A stretch of DNA of 7,464 nt from Bacteroidota bacterium (GTDB lineage Bacteria; Bacteroidota; Bacteroidia; Chitinophagales; Chitinophagaceae), in assembly GCA_023386395.1 (NCBI GenBank), contig JAEWJV010000303.1, forward strand, positions 1 through 7,464, given 5' to 3'. Positions 6,231 to 7,464 of this stretch are shown piece by piece. Position 1 is the stretch's first letter, and each line of letters opens with the position of its first letter. The notes under the pieces are model-generated. The model saw only the letters and a list, made by a program, of their open reading frames with translations, did not search any database and was not told where the DNA came from. The position numbers were made by a program, and so were the translations under genes.

Positions 6231-6264
6231 ACAGCTACTACATTTTAACCGCAAACTAATGCAA

Positions 6265-7263
6265 TCAAAACAGCTTTTTGCCCTGCGTGCGCAATATAAT
6301 TTTATCGCCGGACTTCAGACGGATGTCTTTCGGAAGTTTATTATAAGCTAAAAGGCTTTGCAGTTGTATTCCTTCATCCTGGGCCACATCAAAAAGGTTT
6401 TCGTTGGGAAGCGCTATATGATAATCTTTGGAACCGCGTTTAGGCTTCCGCTCAATATAAACAAGCATACCCGTTCTTAAAATATCACCGTTATCCAGAT
6501 CATTAAAAGCGAGCAGCTTTCCATAAGCAATATTGTATTTTTTCGCAATAGCAAGCAGCGAAGCCCCTGCATTTGCATAAATAACTTTTGTTTGATTAAT
6601 GGAGAAAACGCCTTCAGGGTATTTGGCAGTTTTTTCTGTTTTGTCAGCTTCAATATCGTTGTTGGCCGATGTGGTTATTGAAACTGCATTAAATGCCAGG
6701 TCTTCCTGCATTTTAAAAGGTGCTGCCGCTATTGTAACCTGGTGATTTTGGCGTAAGCCTGCTATCGTTACATCCTCAAGGCCATATTTCTCTATAGTAT
6801 TAATAAGCGAAATAGCATAAACCGGGTTGGTTGCATAACCTGCAGTCTTTAAGCCATAAGCCCAGCTTTTATAATCAGTGGCATCCAGATTAAATAAAGA
6901 AGCATAATTAGGGCGGGTTCTTAAGAAATCAGAATGATCGCGATAAGAATCTTCTGCGCAGGAATAACTTCTGAAACATTCATGTTTAACGTCATCATCG
7001 TGATAAACATAATTGCCCGTCCAGTCTGTTTTACATTTAATACCAAAATGATTGTTGGATTGTGCTGTAAGGTTAGACTGACCGGCATTCGATTCCAAAA
7101 TCCCCTGCGCTAAAGTTATAGAGGCAGGAACGCCCGTGCGGATCATTTCATCAATAGCCAGTTGCCTGTATTGCTGAATGTAGGCAGTAACGGCTTCATT
7201 GTTTTGCGCTTTTAAACTGACAATAACGCCAGCAAAAAATAAAACAAGAAGTAGCTTCTTCAT
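6265..7263 (-). CDS. Secreted peptidoglycan glucosaminidase (GH73) with two LysM-like segments
   Basis: The 332-residue product begins with a clear signal peptide (MKKLLLVLFFAGVIVSLKAQ, cleavage likely near residue 20). A GH73 / FlgJ-like glucosaminidase domain (about 25-162) follows. It has the catalytic glutamate in ILESNAG (Glu57), HFGIKCK (72-78), FRSY (97-100), and YATNPVYA (143-150), as in N-acetylglucosaminidases that cut the glycan chain. A linker (about 165-222) leads to two degenerate LysM-like segments, about 227-270 (with ASLLAIAKKYNI and GMLVYI) and 280-325 (with NLFDVAQDEGI and GDKIIL), which would bind peptidoglycan. It should act in the periplasm in wall remodelling or division. 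Its ATG shares one base with the stop of the upstream methyltransferase gene (TGATG, 7265-7261), so the two are probably translationally coupled. Confidence 0.93.
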   Translation of the reverse strand: MKKLLLVLFFAGVIVSLKAQNNEAVTAYIQQYRQLAIDEMIRTGVPASITLAQGILESNAGQSNLTAQSNNHFGIKCKTDWTGNYVYHDDDVKHECFRSYSCAEDSYRDHSDFLRTRPNYASLFNLDATDYKSWAYGLKTAGYATNPVYAISLINTIEKYGLEDVTIAGLRQNHQVTIAAAPFKMQEDLAFNAVSITTSANNDIEADKTEKTAKYPEGVFSINQTKVIYANAGASLLAIAKKYNIAYGKLLAFNDLDNGDILRTGMLVYIERKPKRGSKDYHIALPNENLFDVAQDEGIQLQSLLAYNKLPKDIRLKSGDKIILRTQGKKLF

Positions 7264-7464
7264 CAGTATTTCTTTTTAATCAGCAGCAAACCATCTCTTA
7301 TTGTTAGTAAAACCTGTTCGGTTCGCTGATCATCTGAAACATGCTTATTAAATTGTGCAATGGCTTTTGCACTTTTATTGTCAATTTTTTCTTCCAGCAC
7401 CTGGCCGTGAAACAGAACGTTATCAGCCAGAATAAAACCGTGTTCATTTAAACGCTGTAAAGCC
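7263..7464 (-). CDS. C-terminal part of an O-methyltransferase (family 3, SAM-dependent), cut by window edge
   Basis: Reading leftward from 7463, 66 codons remain open to a TGA at 7265-7263. The piece contains DNVLFHGQV, then a helix with DNKSAKAIAQFNKHV, and ends in RTEQVLLTIRDGLLLIKK. This is the typical end of class I SAM-dependent O-methyltransferases of the catechol/caffeoyl-CoA type: the DNVLxxGxV strand after the metal-binding site, and a final beta hairpin with an (I/P)RDGL motif. The substrate cannot be told, and the SAM-binding part lies outside the window. It is upstream of the glucosaminidase gene in the same operon and overlaps it by one base. Confidence 0.85.
   Translation of the reverse strand, partial: ALQRLNEHGFILADNVLFHGQVLEEKIDNKSAKAIAQFNKHVSDDQRTEQVLLTIRDGLLLIKKKY

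Noticed and set aside
6231..6254. TTG-initiated extension of Hpt
   Set aside because: The added segment is Cys-rich and unlike Hpt N-termini; ATG 6230 gives the normal 178-residue length.
1..7464. Mobile element, CRISPR, defence or toxin-antitoxin system
   Set aside because: No transposase, integrase, regularly spaced repeat, or nuclease or toxin-like gene is present; every gene fits a housekeeping family with uniform composition.

Overview
The window reads as a stretch of core chromosome from a member of the phylum Bacteroidota, probably near the Chitinophagaceae. This placement comes from recognising the protein families, their order and the lack of Shine-Dalgarno sequences, not from a database search. 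The DNA is moderately AT-rich. Genes are tightly packed, and starts are preceded by A/T-rich leaders. One or more TAnnTTTG-like boxes, the Bacteroidota -7 element, can be seen. There is no integrase, transposase, CRISPR array, tRNA or rRNA.

Layout from left to right. Positions 1-31 (minus) hold ten codons that look like the start of clpC. It is divergent from a 123-residue STAS-like protein (123-494, plus). This converges on sppA (518-2278, minus), a full-length membrane-anchored signal peptide peptidase with its Lys/Ser dyad. Divergent from sppA is a plus-strand pair, folK (2427-2918) and a deoxynucleoside kinase (2944-3573). After a 179-base gap with palindromic and promoter-like sequence come grpE (3753-4316) and dnaJ (4338-5498), the two DnaK co-chaperones, ending at a strong hairpin terminator (5517-5553). 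A 140-base spacer then holds two adjacent hairpins with unrelated stems but nearly identical 12-base loops, plus a 16-base palindrome. The right end is a minus-strand operon, read right to left: the end of an O-methyltransferase (7263-7464, cut by the window), a secreted glucosaminidase with two LysM-like segments (6265-7263), and hpt (5694-6230).

Functionally this is housekeeping: protein quality control (ClpC, SppA, GrpE, DnaJ), folate and nucleotide supply (FolK, deoxynucleoside kinase, Hpt) and cell-wall turnover (glucosaminidase). I see no convincing new multi-gene system. The points most worth a second look are non-coding: the constant-loop, variable-stem hairpin pair at 5597-5655, and the -24/-12-like promoter with an overlapping palindrome before grpE. 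A third is the STAS-like protein, which appears to lack the usual phosphoacceptor serine.
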